Source of the DNA: Flavobacteriaceae bacterium
GTDB lineage: Bacteria; Bacteroidota; Bacteroidia; Flavobacteriales; Flavobacteriaceae
DNA length: 64,000 bases
Assembly: GCA_013373385.1 (NCBI GenBank)
Contig: JABXHX010000051.1
Location: 1 to 64,000, forward strand
Reading direction: 5' to 3'
Every line of letters begins with the position of its first letter. Within the stretch, counting starts at the first letter, position 1. Shown here one piece after another: positions 24,988 through 35,843 of the stretch. The notes under the pieces are model-generated. The model was not told the DNA's origin and did no database searches. It saw only the letters and a program-made list of their open reading frames with translations. The translations under genes and the position numbers were made by a program.

Positions 24988-27945
24988 TTAAAATTTAATT
25001 TCTACACCCAAAGACATTTGCTTTGTGTTAGGATTAGATCCTAGTGCAATATTCGAATCTACTTCTGGATCAACTCCTAAGTACTTCGTAAACGTCAACA
25101 AGTTTCTACCAACTAAAAACACTCTTAAGTTTTTGAATCCTGTTTTTGACATCACTTCTTTCGGCAGATTATATCCTAAGGTTAAGGTTTTTAATCTTAC
25201 GAATGAAGCATCTTCTATTAAAGTTGAATCAAATTGGGTAAATCTTGGTCCATCATATCTTGGAAATGTAGTAACATCTCCTGGTTTTTTCCAGTAATCA
25301 AGAACTCTTTTTGATGCATTAAATCCTCTAAATAAGTTTGGGTTTTCAGAAAAGAATCTATCATTATTTAATAGATATTTTCCTAAAGAAAAAGAAAAAT
25401 CTGTTTGAAGAGTAATTCCTTTATAACCAGCGCTAAATCCAAAACCACCATTTAAAGGAGGTTGCCTTTTAATTCCTAAATTTTGCTGTAATGCAGCAGT
25501 ATTAAAACTAGAAGTTACGTTATTTTTATCTTTATTTGTTACTGTGTTATCAGAACCAGGCACATACCACTCAGATAAACCTGTTTGAGGATTAACACCT
25601 GCATGTATTGGGTAAAAATATGAAACTGGTTGTCCAACTATCCATGCTACCCCTGTATTAGGTATAATCCATCTATCTAAACCATTAAATAGTTCCGTAA
25701 CTTTTTGGCTATTATAGTTAAATGTTAAATATGGTGTTATGTATGCTTCTTTTGATTTTAAAACATCAAAATTTAACTCTACGTCAATTCCTCTATTTGT
25801 TAACTCTCCAACATTTTTTGTTATTGAAGTAAATCCTGTACTAGGCGCTAACGGAACGCTAACTAATTGGCTTTTAGTTATTCTATTATATCCTTCAAGA
25901 TTTAATCTAACTCTATCAAATAATGTCATATTTAACGCTAAGCTCGCTTTAGATTGCTTTTCCCAAGTTAACGCTGGATTACCAGGGTTACCAATTTGAA
26001 AACCTGTTGAACTATCGTATTGATTTGCACTAACTGTAGCTAAGCTTTGGTAGTTTCCTAAACCTGAATTTCCACTTGTTCCATAACTTGCTCTAACTGT
26101 TAAATCTGTTAACCAATCGACATCTTGCAAAAATTGTTCTTTCTTTGCTTTCCACATTCCACCTACAGACCAAAATGTAGCTTTTCTATTTTTTGCTCCA
26201 AAACGAGAAGAACCATCTTGTCTTACAGAAGCATCTGCAAAATATTTTTCATCATAGTTATATTCTAAACGTGAAAATAGCGATTCAAAAACATACTCAC
26301 TACTAGACTGATTTACTGTTATATTATTTGATCCAGCGTCAAGTTCTAATAAACGATCATCTGTTTGACCTCTAGAAGCTCCGTCAAAAGACCTAAAATC
26401 ATTATCAACAAGCTCATGTCCAGCCAAGAATATAAAATTATTTACATCATTTAAACTGTATTTATACTCTAGTGTACTTGTTATTGTTTTTGTTGTATTC
26501 CTTGCAAAACTCTCAAATGCACTACCATTTCCGGGGCTACCAATAAAAGATGGCAATGTTTGAGTAGAAACCGTAAAATCAAAAAAATCTATACCAGCTT
26601 GAGTCTTAATTGTTAGATTATCAATTGGTTTTATACTTACGTATCCAGAAGGATTAAATTGTAAGTTTTTACTTATTGATGGAAAAACTTCTTCTCTATA
26701 TGCTGGATGATATCTACCCCAACCAGGTATAAAATCATATCTTTCTCCAGTTGTTGGATTAGTAGGAGAAAACCATGGTTGAGCTAACCAAGACAACCCT
26801 CTATTTGTACTATTTCTACCAGATGGATTTAATTGACGCTCATCATAACCTATAGATAAATTTACTCCTACAGACACCCAATCTTTTACTTTAGAGTCTA
26901 TATTAGATCTAAGCGTATATCTTTCAAAATCTGATTGATAAGCTAACCCTCCTTGCTCAGTATGGCTAGTAGAGATAAAATAACTTGTTTTTTCACCTCC
27001 TCCAGAAATAGAAACGTCATTTTGTATAATTGGCACATCACTTTTGTAATATACTTTATACCATTTAGTATCACTAGGATTATTTTTAAGTAAATTATCT
27101 ACAAAAGCTTGACTTCTATAACCTGTTGCCACCCAAAATTTTGACAACTCATCTCTATTCATTGCATTTTCAAAGAAATCTGTATTTGCCAAATTAGAAA
27201 TACCATATTGTGTTCTTACTGTAATAGTAGCATCTTGATTTCTTCTACCTTTTTTGGTTGTAATATATACTACTCCATTTGCTGCTCTTGATCCATAAAT
27301 TGATGTCGATGAAGCGTCTTTTAATATGGTTACACTTTCAAAATCATTTGGATTTAAAGAAACAATAGCTCCACTAGAAATAGGAACACCATCTAAAACA
27401 ACTAATGGCGTTGAACTACCTCCTAAAGAACCAACACCATGTAGTCTAAATGACGATGATGCAGATGGCTCTCCAGAAGAAGTAAACACCTGTAAACCAG
27501 CCACCTTACCTTGAAGCCCATCTAACATATTAGGGCTAGGTTTTTCTTTAAGTTCATCTGAATTTACTGTTGTTATAGAACCAACAACACTAGTTATTTT
27601 CCTTGCTGTACCATAACCAACAATAACCACTTCTTCCAATATGTTATCTCCTTCTTCTAGAGTAACATTAATAGTACTAGAAGCACCAACAAGTTTTTCA
27701 ACTGTTTTTTTCCCTACAAAACTAAACACCAATACGCTGTTTTGTTTTACCTTAATTGCATACTTTCCATCAAAATCTGTTTCAGTACCTTTCTGCGTAC
27801 CTTTTATTAAGACACTAACCCCTGGCAATGTCTCACCTGTAGCATCTGTAACCGTACCAGAAACCATCCTTTCTTGTGCTTGCATTCCTAGAGAAGCACT
27901 AAAAAACAGTAAAATGAAAAGTATACTTTTGTACTCTTTTCTCAT
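24988..27945 (-). CDS. SusC/RagA family TonB-dependent outer-membrane transporter
   Basis: A 985-residue TonB-dependent receptor. Start at ATG 27945 (MRKEYKSILFILLFFSASLG...), giving a signal peptide ending at MQAQ; the longer frame to 28026 is unsupported. Domains: carboxypeptidase-like domain (about 27-115: SGTVTDATGETLPGVSVLIKG), plug domain (about 120-230: EVVIVGYGTARK, LQGKVAGLQVFTSSG, PLVVLDGVPI, LKDASSTSIYGSRAANGVVYI) and beta-barrel to a C-terminal aromatic (EIKF). It imports a ligand captured by SusD using TonB energy. The LytTR two-component system is divergent at 28137 and may regulate the pair. Confidence 0.96.
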   Translation of the reverse strand: MRKEYKSILFILLFFSASLGMQAQERMVSGTVTDATGETLPGVSVLIKGTQKGTETDFDGKYAIKVKQNSVLVFSFVGKKTVEKLVGASSTINVTLEEGDNILEEVVIVGYGTARKITSVVGSITTVNSDELKEKPSPNMLDGLQGKVAGLQVFTSSGEPSASSSFRLHGVGSLGGSSTPLVVLDGVPISSGAIVSLNPNDFESVTILKDASSTSIYGSRAANGVVYITTKKGRRNQDATITVRTQYGISNLANTDFFENAMNRDELSKFWVATGYRSQAFVDNLLKNNPSDTKWYKVYYKSDVPIIQNDVSISGGGEKTSYFISTSHTEQGGLAYQSDFERYTLRSNIDSKVKDWVSVGVNLSIGYDERQLNPSGRNSTNRGLSWLAQPWFSPTNPTTGERYDFIPGWGRYHPAYREEVFPSISKNLQFNPSGYVSIKPIDNLTIKTQAGIDFFDFTVSTQTLPSFIGSPGNGSAFESFARNTTKTITSTLEYKYSLNDVNNFIFLAGHELVDNDFRSFDGASRGQTDDRLLELDAGSNNITVNQSSSEYVFESLFSRLEYNYDEKYFADASVRQDGSSRFGAKNRKATFWSVGGMWKAKKEQFLQDVDWLTDLTVRASYGTSGNSGLGNYQSLATVSANQYDSSTGFQIGNPGNPALTWEKQSKASLALNMTLFDRVRLNLEGYNRITKSQLVSVPLAPSTGFTSITKNVGELTNRGIDVELNFDVLKSKEAYITPYLTFNYNSQKVTELFNGLDRWIIPNTGVAWIVGQPVSYFYPIHAGVNPQTGLSEWYVPGSDNTVTNKDKNNVTSSFNTAALQQNLGIKRQPPLNGGFGFSAGYKGITLQTDFSFSLGKYLLNNDRFFSENPNLFRGFNASKRVLDYWKKPGDVTTFPRYDGPRFTQFDSTLIEDASFVRLKTLTLGYNLPKEVMSKTGFKNLRVFLVGRNLLTFTKYLGVDPEVDSNIALGSNPNTKQMSLGVEIKF

Positions 27946-28136
27946 AAATTCTAAATTTAATTGATTAATATTAATAGCTAATTTATCTAAATAGACACTT
28001 CGTGTATTAAGATCTGATGTGAGCAACTGTTATTTTGATTTGAATAACTTTATATTTTAACTGACTTTAATTATATTGGTCTAAATTATTTACACTTAAA
28101 TATTTAAGTATATTTTTTAACTAATTACATGGCTTT

Positions 28137-28916
28137 ATGGAAATAACTACGCTTATTGTTGATGATGAATATTTAGCTAGACAGCGACTAAAAAACTTGG
28201 TTTCTCAAGTTCCTGAATTGCTACTAATAGGTAACTCTAATACAGGGAGAAACGCTGTTAAAAAGATTAACAACCTACAACCTGATTTGGTTTTTTTAGA
28301 TATCAGGCTAAAAGACATGAATGGCTTTGATATTATTGAGCAATTAAACACTACTAAAAAACCATTAATCATTTTTGTTTCTGCTTATGATGAATATGCG
28401 CTTAAAGCTTTTGATTACTTTGCTTTTGACTACTTACTAAAACCATTTAAAGACAATCGCTTTTTTAAAACAATTAACAACATTGTCAATTACTTCAAAC
28501 ATGATGAGTATATTGATTTAGAAAGTAAATTAAATAACCTAATTGAATTTGTAAAAAAAGACAAGAACATAAATATTAAGAATTCTGTAAGCGAGAAATT
28601 AGCTATTAAATTAGGTAATAAAGTTAATTTCATTAACACAGAAGACATCAAATACATTATTGCTTCAGGGTATTATGCAGAAATTTATACCGAAAAGAAA
28701 AAGCATGTTTTAAGAGAGTCTTTAACAAATCTATCTCAAAAGTTAGATCCTGATCTATTTGTAAGAATACATCGATCTACCATTATTAATATAAATTCAA
28801 TATTAGAACTTATCCATTCAAGTTATGGAGAAATAGATATTAAAACCTTAGACAATAAAGTTTTTAGAATTAGCAAAAGCTATAAAAAAGATTTTCAAAA
28901 TTTAATGAACCTATGA
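28137..28916 (+). CDS. LytTR-family response regulator
   Basis: A 259-residue regulator: receiver domain (1-120) with acidic DDE at 9-11, phospho-acceptor Asp55 in LVFLDIRL and Lys in LLKPF, followed by a LytTR DNA-binding domain (about 155-257) with NFINTEDIKYIIASGYYAEIY and FVRIHRSTIININSI. It pairs with the histidine kinase whose start overlaps its stop (ATGA at 28913). Divergent to SusC/SusD with a 191-bp shared upstream region; control of that locus is a reasonable guess. Confidence 0.95.
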   Translation: MEITTLIVDDEYLARQRLKNLVSQVPELLLIGNSNTGRNAVKKINNLQPDLVFLDIRLKDMNGFDIIEQLNTTKKPLIIFVSAYDEYALKAFDYFAFDYLLKPFKDNRFFKTINNIVNYFKHDEYIDLESKLNNLIEFVKKDKNINIKNSVSEKLAIKLGNKVNFINTEDIKYIIASGYYAEIYTEKKKHVLRESLTNLSQKLDPDLFVRIHRSTIININSILELIHSSYGEIDIKTLDNKVFRISKSYKKDFQNLMNL

Positions 28917-30016
28917 ACCAATCACTTTTAAAAAGAATCTCTTCTAAGTTATTTTTATTAATAGCCACTTTTTACGCAATATCTTTAGTTTTAAGCTTTA
29001 TTAAATATGCGTACTTTAAATATTTAGGTTACCATTACAAAGACATTACATGGCTAGATTTTTTTATAGAATATTTTGTTGTTGATTATATTGCTGTAAT
29101 GGTTTTTGCGCTTTTTGTATTGATCACAACTCGGTATATGATTTATAAAAAGTTGAGTTTAAAATTAATTCTTTTAATTCATTTTTCTTTATCTATTTTT
29201 ATTGGCTTCTTTATTTATAGTGGCACTAAAATTCTTTTAATTCTTATAGGAAAGCAAAGTATTTCTCAAATAAACTTTCTTGATTATTTGAATCATATCA
29301 TCCAAGATTTAGATGTCAACTTTTTAGTGTACTTAACCATGGTATTAATTATTTACAGCTACTACTATGTTAAAAGAATTAAAAAAATTCAACTAGAAAA
29401 AAGTACCATTAAAGAACAATTAGCAAACACAAAACTTAGCTTATTAAAATCGAATCTTCAACCTCATTTTTTATTTAATACATTAAACAGTATTTCATCT
29501 TTAATTGACACCAATGCTAAACAAGCACAGAACACCATTGCAGATTTGGCTGATTTACTTAGAGAAATATTAGATTTAGGTAATCAAAACTTAATTCCTT
29601 TAGAAAAAGAATTAAATATGTTAGAAAAATATCTAAATATAGTTCGTATTCGTTTTTCTGATCACTTTGAGTTTAGCAGTCATATAGATAGTGAATTAGT
29701 AAAAACTAAAATTCCTAGCTTGTTGCTTCAGCCCATTATAGAAAACTCAATTAAACATGGCTACGGTTATTATGTTACAGATTTAAGTGTACATCTTTCA
29801 GTGAAAAAAATAAACGATAGAATAGAGATATCTGTTTCTAACAATGGTTGTCCTTTAACTTACAAACCAAAAAAATCTAGTAATAATATTGGTTTAAAAA
29901 ATATTGTTGAGAGATTGAGAGCTATTTACAAAGAAAATTATAAATTTTCTATAAAAAACAAAACAGATAACACTGGGGTAATTACAAACATTGATATCCC
30001 ATTATTACATTATTAA
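28913..30016 (+). CDS. LytS/YehU-type sensor histidine kinase
   Basis: A 367-residue kinase with four predicted transmembrane segments in the first 160 residues, a short coiled linker, and a His_kinase (PF06580-type) domain with the phospho-acceptor in QPHFLFNTLNSI and an ATPase domain with LLLQPIIENSIKHGY and GLKNIVERLRAIY. There is no extracellular sensor domain of note, so sensing probably occurs in the membrane. Translationally coupled to the LytTR regulator. Confidence 0.94.
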   Translation: MNQSLLKRISSKLFLLIATFYAISLVLSFIKYAYFKYLGYHYKDITWLDFFIEYFVVDYIAVMVFALFVLITTRYMIYKKLSLKLILLIHFSLSIFIGFFIYSGTKILLILIGKQSISQINFLDYLNHIIQDLDVNFLVYLTMVLIIYSYYYVKRIKKIQLEKSTIKEQLANTKLSLLKSNLQPHFLFNTLNSISSLIDTNAKQAQNTIADLADLLREILDLGNQNLIPLEKELNMLEKYLNIVRIRFSDHFEFSSHIDSELVKTKIPSLLLQPIIENSIKHGYGYYVTDLSVHLSVKKINDRIEISVSNNGCPLTYKPKKSSNNIGLKNIVERLRAIYKENYKFSIKNKTDNTGVITNIDIPLLHY

Positions 30017-30031
30017 CTTAATACGATTGTA

Positions 30032-30223
30032 TTACCGAATTAATACATCATGATTTAAATAATCAACCCTATTTAATTTTTCTTTAATTTTCATTGCTTT
30101 AAAAGCAGCATTATCACTTTCCATTTCATCAATAATACGATACGAAGCTGATTTTTCTATCAACTTTCTATACCTACTTTCTAGGTGTCCTTTAATAATA
30201 TTGAGTTGAGTTTTACGTGACAT
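30032..30223 (-). CDS. Small conserved helical protein
   Basis: A 63-residue soluble protein starting at the ATG at 30223 (MSRKTQLNIIKGHLE). It is charged and likely all helical (HLESRYRKLIEKSASY, NAAFKAMKIKEKLNRV). No family is recognised. It is convergent with the kinase gene and follows the DUF5522 gene on the same strand. Confidence 0.55.
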   Translation of the reverse strand: MSRKTQLNIIKGHLESRYRKLIEKSASYRIIDEMESDNAAFKAMKIKEKLNRVDYLNHDVLIR

Positions 30224-30289
30224 TTGGTTAATTTCAATCATTAAATATAATCAAATAATTGAAATCCAATAAATTAATTTCAACTAAAA

Positions 30290-30496
<207 letters not shown>

Positions 30497-31030
30497 CTAT
30501 TTAGTTTCTTTTTCTAGAGGATAATTTTTCAAAATCTCTTTTACAAAGAGTTGAATTCTTTCTCTTTTTTTATATCCAGATGTTGATCTTAAAGTACCAG
30601 AACCTATTCCTTGCCAAATCAACTTCTTTGCATCTTTATCTATAAAGTCAATAAATAATGTTCCTTCTGTATGTTTTGTAATTCGTATTCTATCTCTTTC
30701 AAAATAATAAGGAGGGTACCAGTAATAATTTGGATAATAGAATCTTTTGTCAACATTAACTTTTTTTCGTGATTTTGTAAAGATACTAATCAACACATCG
30801 GGATTTTCAGATTTCTGATACCCTTTAGCTAACATTTCTACTTCAATCGCTCTTAAAATTCTGCGCTTATCTATGTCAGAAATCTTGGCTTTATCAATAC
30901 CCTTCTTATAAAAAGCAAAAGTCTTATATTGAGAGAAATCTGTTTTCGAATCATAATCAGTCACAACTTTTATTGAAGTACAAGAAATAAAAAACAGCAA
31001 AGTCAAAAATAAAACAGCACACCTTTTCAT
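30497..31030 (-). CDS. DUF4136 domain-containing lipoprotein
   Basis: A 177-residue envelope lipoprotein with lipobox FFISC (Cys17). The mature part shows the DUF4136 pattern: VVTDYDSKTDFSQYKTFAFY, LRAIEVEMLAKGYQKSENPDVLISIF, a Tyr/Pro-rich stretch, then GTLFIDFIDKDAKKLIWQGIGSG. Its function is unknown. Single-gene unit with its own terminator. Confidence 0.9.
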   Translation of the reverse strand: MKRCAVLFLTLLFFISCTSIKVVTDYDSKTDFSQYKTFAFYKKGIDKAKISDIDKRRILRAIEVEMLAKGYQKSENPDVLISIFTKSRKKVNVDKRFYYPNYYWYPPYYFERDRIRITKHTEGTLFIDFIDKDAKKLIWQGIGSGTLRSTSGYKKRERIQLFVKEILKNYPLEKETK

Positions 31031-31192
31031 AAATTACAAGATTTAAATTAGTCTAAAAATATCAAAAAACATACCAAAAAGAAACCCATACAACTACAAC
31101 CAAACTAATAAAAATTTAAAACTACTTAAAGATTCTAAATATTTTTTAAGATTTCCGTAAATTGCGTACCCAAAAATTAAGACAATTTACGA

Positions 31193-34100
31193 ATGGAACA
31201 AATAGCTCCTTATAAACCAAAACATAAAGTACGAATTGTAACTGCAGCCTCTTTATTTGACGGGCATGATGCAGCTATTAATATAATGCGTAGAATTATT
31301 CAATCTACTGGGGTTGAAGTAATTCACTTAGGACACGACAGAAGTGTTGAAGAAGTAGTAAACTGTGCTATTCAAGAAGATGCAAATGCTATTGCAATGA
31401 CTTCTTATCAAGGTGGACACAACGAGTACTTCAAATATATGTATGATTTACTACAAGAAAAAGGTGCAAGTCATATCAAAATCTTTGGTGGCGGTGGCGG
31501 AGTAATTCTTCCAGAGGAAATTAAAGAATTAATGGATTACGGAATTACTCGTATTTACTCTCCTGATGATGGACGTGAAATGGGATTACAAGGAATGATT
31601 AACGACCTTGTTCAACAATCTGATTTTGCTATTGGTGATGTGTTAAACGGAGAAGTAAATCATTTAGTAGATAAAAAAATTGGAAGCATTGCTCGTGTAA
31701 TTTCTTCGGCTGAAAACTTCCCAGAGGTTGCAAAAGAAACAATGGATATTATCCATAAGAAAAATAAAACATCAAAAACACCGGTTTTAGGAATTACAGG
31801 AACAGGTGGAGCAGGAAAGTCTAGTTTAGTGGATGAATTAGTGCGTCGTTTTTTAATTGATTTTCCAGAAAAAACTATAGGATTAATTTCTGTTGATCCT
31901 TCAAAAAGAAAAACCGGAGGAGCTTTATTAGGAGATAGAATTCGTATGAATGCTATTAACAACGAACGTGTGTACATGCGTTCATTAGCAACGCGTCAGT
32001 CTAATTTAGCTTTATCTAAATATGTAAACGAAGCGGTAGAAGTTTTAAAAGCAGCGGAGTTTGATTTAATCATTCTAGAAACTTCAGGTATTGGTCAATC
32101 TGATACCGAGATCATCGAACACTCAGATACTTCATTGTATGTAATGACTCCAGAATTTGGAGCTGCGACTCAGTTAGAGAAAATCGACATGCTTGATTTT
32201 GCTGACTTAGTTGCTATTAACAAGTTTGATAAAAGAGGTGCGTTAGATGCGTTACGTGATGTAAAAAAACAATACATGCGTAACAATAACCTATGGGATA
32301 TTCATATGGATGATATGCCGGTTTTTGGAACGATTGCTTCTCAATTTAACGATCCAGGAATGAACTCGTTATACAAAGCAATTATGGATAAAGTTGTTGA
32401 GAAAACAGGAGCTGATTTAAAATCTACTTTTGAAATTACAAAAGAAATGTCTGAAAAGATATTTGTAATTCCTCCTGCAAGAACTCGTTATTTATCTGAA
32501 ATCGCTGAGAACAATAGAGCTTACGATAAAACTGTTGATGAACAAGAAAAAGTAGCTCAAAAATTATATGGAATCTATCAAACTATCTTATCTGTCATTC
32601 CGAACGAAGTAACAGAATCATTCCTTACCAAAAATGGAATTGATCAAGATGAGCTTCTGAAACAAGTTCAGAATGACGAACAACCATTTGCTAAATTGTT
32701 ATTTGCACAGTTCGATAAAGTAAAAATGAACTTAGACCCATACAATTGGGAAGTCATTTTAAATTGGGCGACTAAAGTTCAAAAATATAAAGATCCTATC
32801 TACTCATTTAAGGTTAGAGATAAGGAAATTAAAATTGAAACACATACGAAATCACTTTCTCACTCTGATATTCCAAAAGTAGCCTTACCAAAATATCAAG
32901 CTTGGGGAGATTTATTACGTTGGAATTTACAGGAAAATGTTCCTGGTGAATTCCCATATACTTCAGGGTTATATCCTTTCAAAAGAACAGGTGAAGATCC
33001 GACAAGAATGTTTGCCGGTGAAGGTGGACCAGAACGTACAAACAGACGATTCCACTATGTTAGTTTAGGAATGCCAGCAAAACGTTTATCGACTGCTTTT
33101 GATTCGGTTACACTTTATGGAAATGATCCAGGACACAGACCAGATATTTATGGAAAAATTGGTAATGCTGGAGTTTCTATTTGTTGTTTAGATGATGCAA
33201 AGAAATTGTATTCTGGATTCGATTTAAGTCACGCTATGACTTCTGTATCGATGACAATCAATGGACCAGCACCAATGCTTTTAGGATTCTTTATGAATGC
33301 TGCTATTGATCAGAACTGTGAAAAATACATAAAAGAACATGGTTTAGAAGCAAAAGTTGAATCAAAGCTTAAAGAATTATATGATAATAAAGGAATTGAC
33401 AGACCTAAATACAATGGAGAGTTACCAGAAGGAAATGATGGGTTAGGATTATTATTATTAGGGATTACTGGAGATCAAGTTTTACCAGCTGATGTATATG
33501 CTGAAATTAAAGCAAACACATTATCTCAAGTAAGAGGAACAGTTCAAGCGGATATTTTAAAAGAAGATCAAGCACAAAACACGTGTATTTTCTCTACGGA
33601 ATTTGCTTTACGTTTAATGGGAGATGTTCAAGAATATTTTATTGACAAAAACGTACGTAACTTCTACTCGGTATCGATTTCTGGTTACCATATTGCTGAG
33701 GCTGGTGCAAATCCTATTACGCAGTTAGCATTGACTTTAGCGAATGGGTTTACTTATGTAGAATACTATTTATCAAGAGGAATGGATATCAACGCATTTG
33801 GACCAAACTTATCGTTCTTCTTCTCTAACGGTATTGATCCTGAATATGCAGTAATTGGACGTGTAGCTCGTAAAATATGGTCAAAAGCTTTAAAATATAA
33901 ATACGGAGCAAACGCACGTGCACAAATGTTGAAATATCATATTCAAACTTCTGGACGTTCGTTACACGCTCAGGAAATTGATTTTAATGATATTCGTACT
34001 ACATTACAAGCATTGTATGCTATTTATGACAATTGTAATTCATTACACACAAATGCATACGATGAAGCCATTACAACCCCTACTGAAGAAAGTGTTCGTA

Positions 34101-34633
34101 GAGCAATGGCGATTCAGTTGATTATTAATAAAGAATTAGGATTAGCTAAAAATGAAAATCCTATTCAAGGTTCTTTTATTATTGAAGAATTAACAGATTT
34201 AGTAGAGGAAGCTGTATTAACTGAATTCGATAGAATTACTGAACGTGGTGGAGTTTTAGGAGCGATGGAAACTATGTACCAACGTTCTAAAATTCAAGAA
34301 GAAAGCTTGTATTATGAAACTTTAAAACATACTGGTGAATTCCCAATTATTGGTGTAAACACATTCTTAAGTTCTAAAGGATCTCCAACGGTTACTCCAC
34401 AGGAAGTAATTCGTGCAACAGAAGAAGAAAAGCTATTCCAAATTAAAACGAAAGAAAACTTAAATAAGGCTAATAAAGAAAAAGTAGCCGAAGAATTAGC
34501 AGAAATTCAAACAGCAGCTGTTCAAAATGAAAATATTTTTGAAAAACTAATGGAAGCTTCTAAAGTATGTTCTTTGGGGCAGATTACTTCAGCTTTATTT
34601 GAAGTAGGTGGTCAATACAGAAGAAATATGTAA
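31193..34633 (+). CDS. icmF: Fused isobutyryl-CoA mutase IcmF (methylmalonyl-CoA mutase family)
   Basis: A 1146-residue single-chain mutase: B12-binding domain (about 1-140) with [10 protein letters not shown] and the Gly-rich IFGGGGGVI, a G3E/MeaB-type GTPase chaperone (about 190-440) with Walker [10 protein letters not shown] and NKFD, then the acyl-CoA mutase barrel (about 560-1080) with [33 protein letters not shown] and [14 protein letters not shown]. This order defines IcmF, which interconverts isobutyryl-CoA and n-butyryl-CoA (or related acyl-CoAs) with built-in GTPase reactivation. An 86-bp palindromic repeat (32593-32678) is translated in frame at about residues 467-495, in the linker between the GTPase and mutase parts. 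Codon use in this gene is slightly richer in GC than neighbours, consistent with high expression. Confidence 0.95.
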   Translation: MEQIAPYKPKHKVRIVTAASLFDGHDAAINIMRRIIQSTGVEVIHLGHDRSVEEVVNCAIQEDANAIAMTSYQGGHNEYFKYMYDLLQEKGASHIKIFGGGGGVILPEEIKELMDYGITRIYSPDDGREMGLQGMINDLVQQSDFAIGDVLNGEVNHLVDKKIGSIARVISSAENFPEVAKETMDIIHKKNKTSKTPVLGITGTGGAGKSSLVDELVRRFLIDFPEKTIGLISVDPSKRKTGGALLGDRIRMNAINNERVYMRSLATRQSNLALSKYVNEAVEVLKAAEFDLIILETSGIGQSDTEIIEHSDTSLYVMTPEFGAATQLEKIDMLDFADLVAINKFDKRGALDALRDVKKQYMRNNNLWDIHMDDMPVFGTIASQFNDPGMNSLYKAIMDKVVEKTGADLKSTFEITKEMSEKIFVIPPARTRYLSEIAENNRAYDKTVDEQEKVAQKLYGIYQTILSVIPNEVTESFLTKNGIDQDELLKQVQNDEQPFAKLLFAQFDKVKMNLDPYNWEVILNWATKVQKYKDPIYSFKVRDKEIKIETHTKSLSHSDIPKVALPKYQAWGDLLRWNLQENVPGEFPYTSGLYPFKRTGEDPTRMFAGEGGPERTNRRFHYVSLGMPAKRLSTAFDSVTLYGNDPGHRPDIYGKIGNAGVSICCLDDAKKLYSGFDLSHAMTSVSMTINGPAPMLLGFFMNAAIDQNCEKYIKEHGLEAKVESKLKELYDNKGIDRPKYNGELPEGNDGLGLLLLGITGDQVLPADVYAEIKANTLSQVRGTVQADILKEDQAQNTCIFSTEFALRLMGDVQEYFIDKNVRNFYSVSISGYHIAEAGANPITQLALTLANGFTYVEYYLSRGMDINAFGPNLSFFFSNGIDPEYAVIGRVARKIWSKALKYKYGANARAQMLKYHIQTSGRSLHAQEIDFNDIRTTLQALYAIYDNCNSLHTNAYDEAITTPTEESVRRAMAIQLIINKELGLAKNENPIQGSFIIEELTDLVEEAVLTEFDRITERGGVLGAMETMYQRSKIQEESLYYETLKHTGEFPIIGVNTFLSSKGSPTVTPQEVIRATEEEKLFQIKTKENLNKANKEKVAEELAEIQTAAVQNENIFEKLMEASKVCSLGQITSALFEVGGQYRRNM
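32593..32678. repeat. Palindromic intergenic-type repeat inserted in icmF
   Basis: Terminal inverted repeats TGTCATTCCGAAC (32593-32605) and GTTCAGAATGACG (32666-32678) differ at two positions. The right half (GATGAGCTTCTGAAACAAG) resembles common flavobacterial intergenic repeats. The element keeps the icmF frame open and codes for a segment starting [15 protein letters not shown]. Confidence 0.7.
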
Positions 34634-34657
34634 GTTATTCTTGCAAAATAGTTATAA

Positions 34658-34690
34658 AGACCTCGCTTAAAATTAAGTGAGGTTTTTTTT
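34658..34690. terminator. Intrinsic terminator after icmF
   Basis: CCTCGCTTA / TAAGTGAGG stem (one G-U pair) and a run of eight T residues; it also overlaps the end of the convergent lipoprotein gene. Confidence 0.85.
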
Positions 34691-35324
34691 AATATTTATC
34701 ATACTCAGTCTTCCCCGATTTTAAATAATTGACAATATGAGTAATTGATCTTTCTTTAGCTTTTTGTAATGCTTTGGTAAAATCAAAAAAGAACACAGAA
34801 CTCTCTCCGGTGGATAAAAACTCAAGAACTCTTTTTTTCTTTTTCATGTCGTACAAAACAACCTTTACATTTACAACACAGTATTCTGTTGAGGTGGTCT
34901 GCATTCCTCCAAAATTATTAGGCCCACCTGTAACTACACGAGTAGTTTCTATTCTATTGTTAATTTCAAAAAATGGAATATCAATAATATAATCTGTAGT
35001 ACTATTTTCTTTTAAAAAATCCCAATTGTTTACTTTACCTATTTGTACACTAGAAAAAACACGATTATTTTTTAACGCTATAGAAATAGCATCCGTATAA
35101 CTTTTTGCAAACACTTTATCGTCAGAAAAATTCTTTTTATAAGTCTTCTTAAAGTCTTTTAAATCTACATTATCAGCAACGGTAACCACAACAGTTTTTG
35201 ATGCAAGCTCTTCAATAGTCTCTTTTTTTATTACTTGATTTACATAGTGCTTTTTTGCTATACAAGAAGTAAAGAATACTACCCCAACACAAAGAGTAAA
35301 TACTTTTCTTAAACCATTTTTCAT
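34689..35324 (-). CDS. Lipoprotein of unknown function
   Basis: A 211-residue protein with a lipobox (VVFFTSC, Cys21). The mature part begins with VVVTVADNVDLKDF, continues with AISIALKNNRVFSSVQIGKV, then a central strand-rich region with a Gly/Asn loop (TGGPNNFGGMQ) and a basic tail. The layout, with a conserved pair of strands and a loop, recalls outer-membrane assembly-type lipoproteins, but I do not assign a family. Convergent with icmF. Confidence 0.7.
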   Translation of the reverse strand: MKNGLRKVFTLCVGVVFFTSCIAKKHYVNQVIKKETIEELASKTVVVTVADNVDLKDFKKTYKKNFSDDKVFAKSYTDAISIALKNNRVFSSVQIGKVNNWDFLKENSTTDYIIDIPFFEINNRIETTRVVTGGPNNFGGMQTTSTEYCVVNVKVVLYDMKKKKRVLEFLSTGESSVFFFDFTKALQKAKERSITHIVNYLKSGKTEYDKY

Positions 35325-35449
35325 GACAAAACATTTTTAAAATTCAATATGCTAAATAACACAATTAAGTTACTACTAGCAACAAAACAACTTACAAAAT
35401 GCATCTTTTTTTGAAATGCATTGTCTTCTTTATTAAAAAAGAAAAAATC

Positions 35450-35784
35450 ATGAAACACAAACATTTAAAAACTGAATTTTACAACCAGCTAACACTCGGA
35501 AAAATAGCCCTACAAAAAAGAATTTTAAAACGGCTTTTTATCATTTTGAAAACGCACATATACTTGGGCAAAAACATGTTTAGCGTCATACAGTAAGTCA
35601 CTATTGGATGCTTATATTTGGTCTTAAAACTAAAAACACAAAAGAAATTGTTGGGCAAGTATTTAGAATCTTAGCCTCCCTGCTCTTTACATTAATTTGG
35701 GTTCCTACAGGTAATACAGGAGGTAGCAACATTTCTCCCATCAAACCAATTCCGATTAGGAAAGAAATTCAAAAATATTTTTAA
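35450..35784 (+). pseudogene. Broken DUF3703 family gene (frameshift plus nonsense)
   Basis: Three pieces in series match one DUF3703 protein. The first (from ATG 35450: FYNQLTLGKIALQK) reads in one frame to the A6 run at 35514-35519. After a one-base shift the text continues NFKTAFYHFENAHILGQKHV, hits TAG at 35581-35583, then continues RHTVSHYWMLIFGLKTKN and on to LIWVPTGNTGGSNISPIKPI, ending at TAA 35784. The ERAHxLGQ, HxxHWxML and VPxGNTGG patterns are the family hallmarks as I recall them. Two independent lesions argue for a decayed gene. The last part alone is a 58-codon frame from ATG 35608. The neighbours (metallothionein-like peptide and SigZ) suggest a metal-related locus. Confidence 0.8.
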
Positions 35785-35843
35785 AAAGGTGCATCTTTTT
35801 TGTACCTTTTTTGTCTATTAAGTGAACCTTAAAATTTAAAATC

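Noticed and set aside
35608-35784. 58-codon frame as an independent small membrane protein
   Set aside because: It is better explained as the C-terminal piece of the broken DUF3703 gene, since the upstream codons beyond TAG continue the family pattern.
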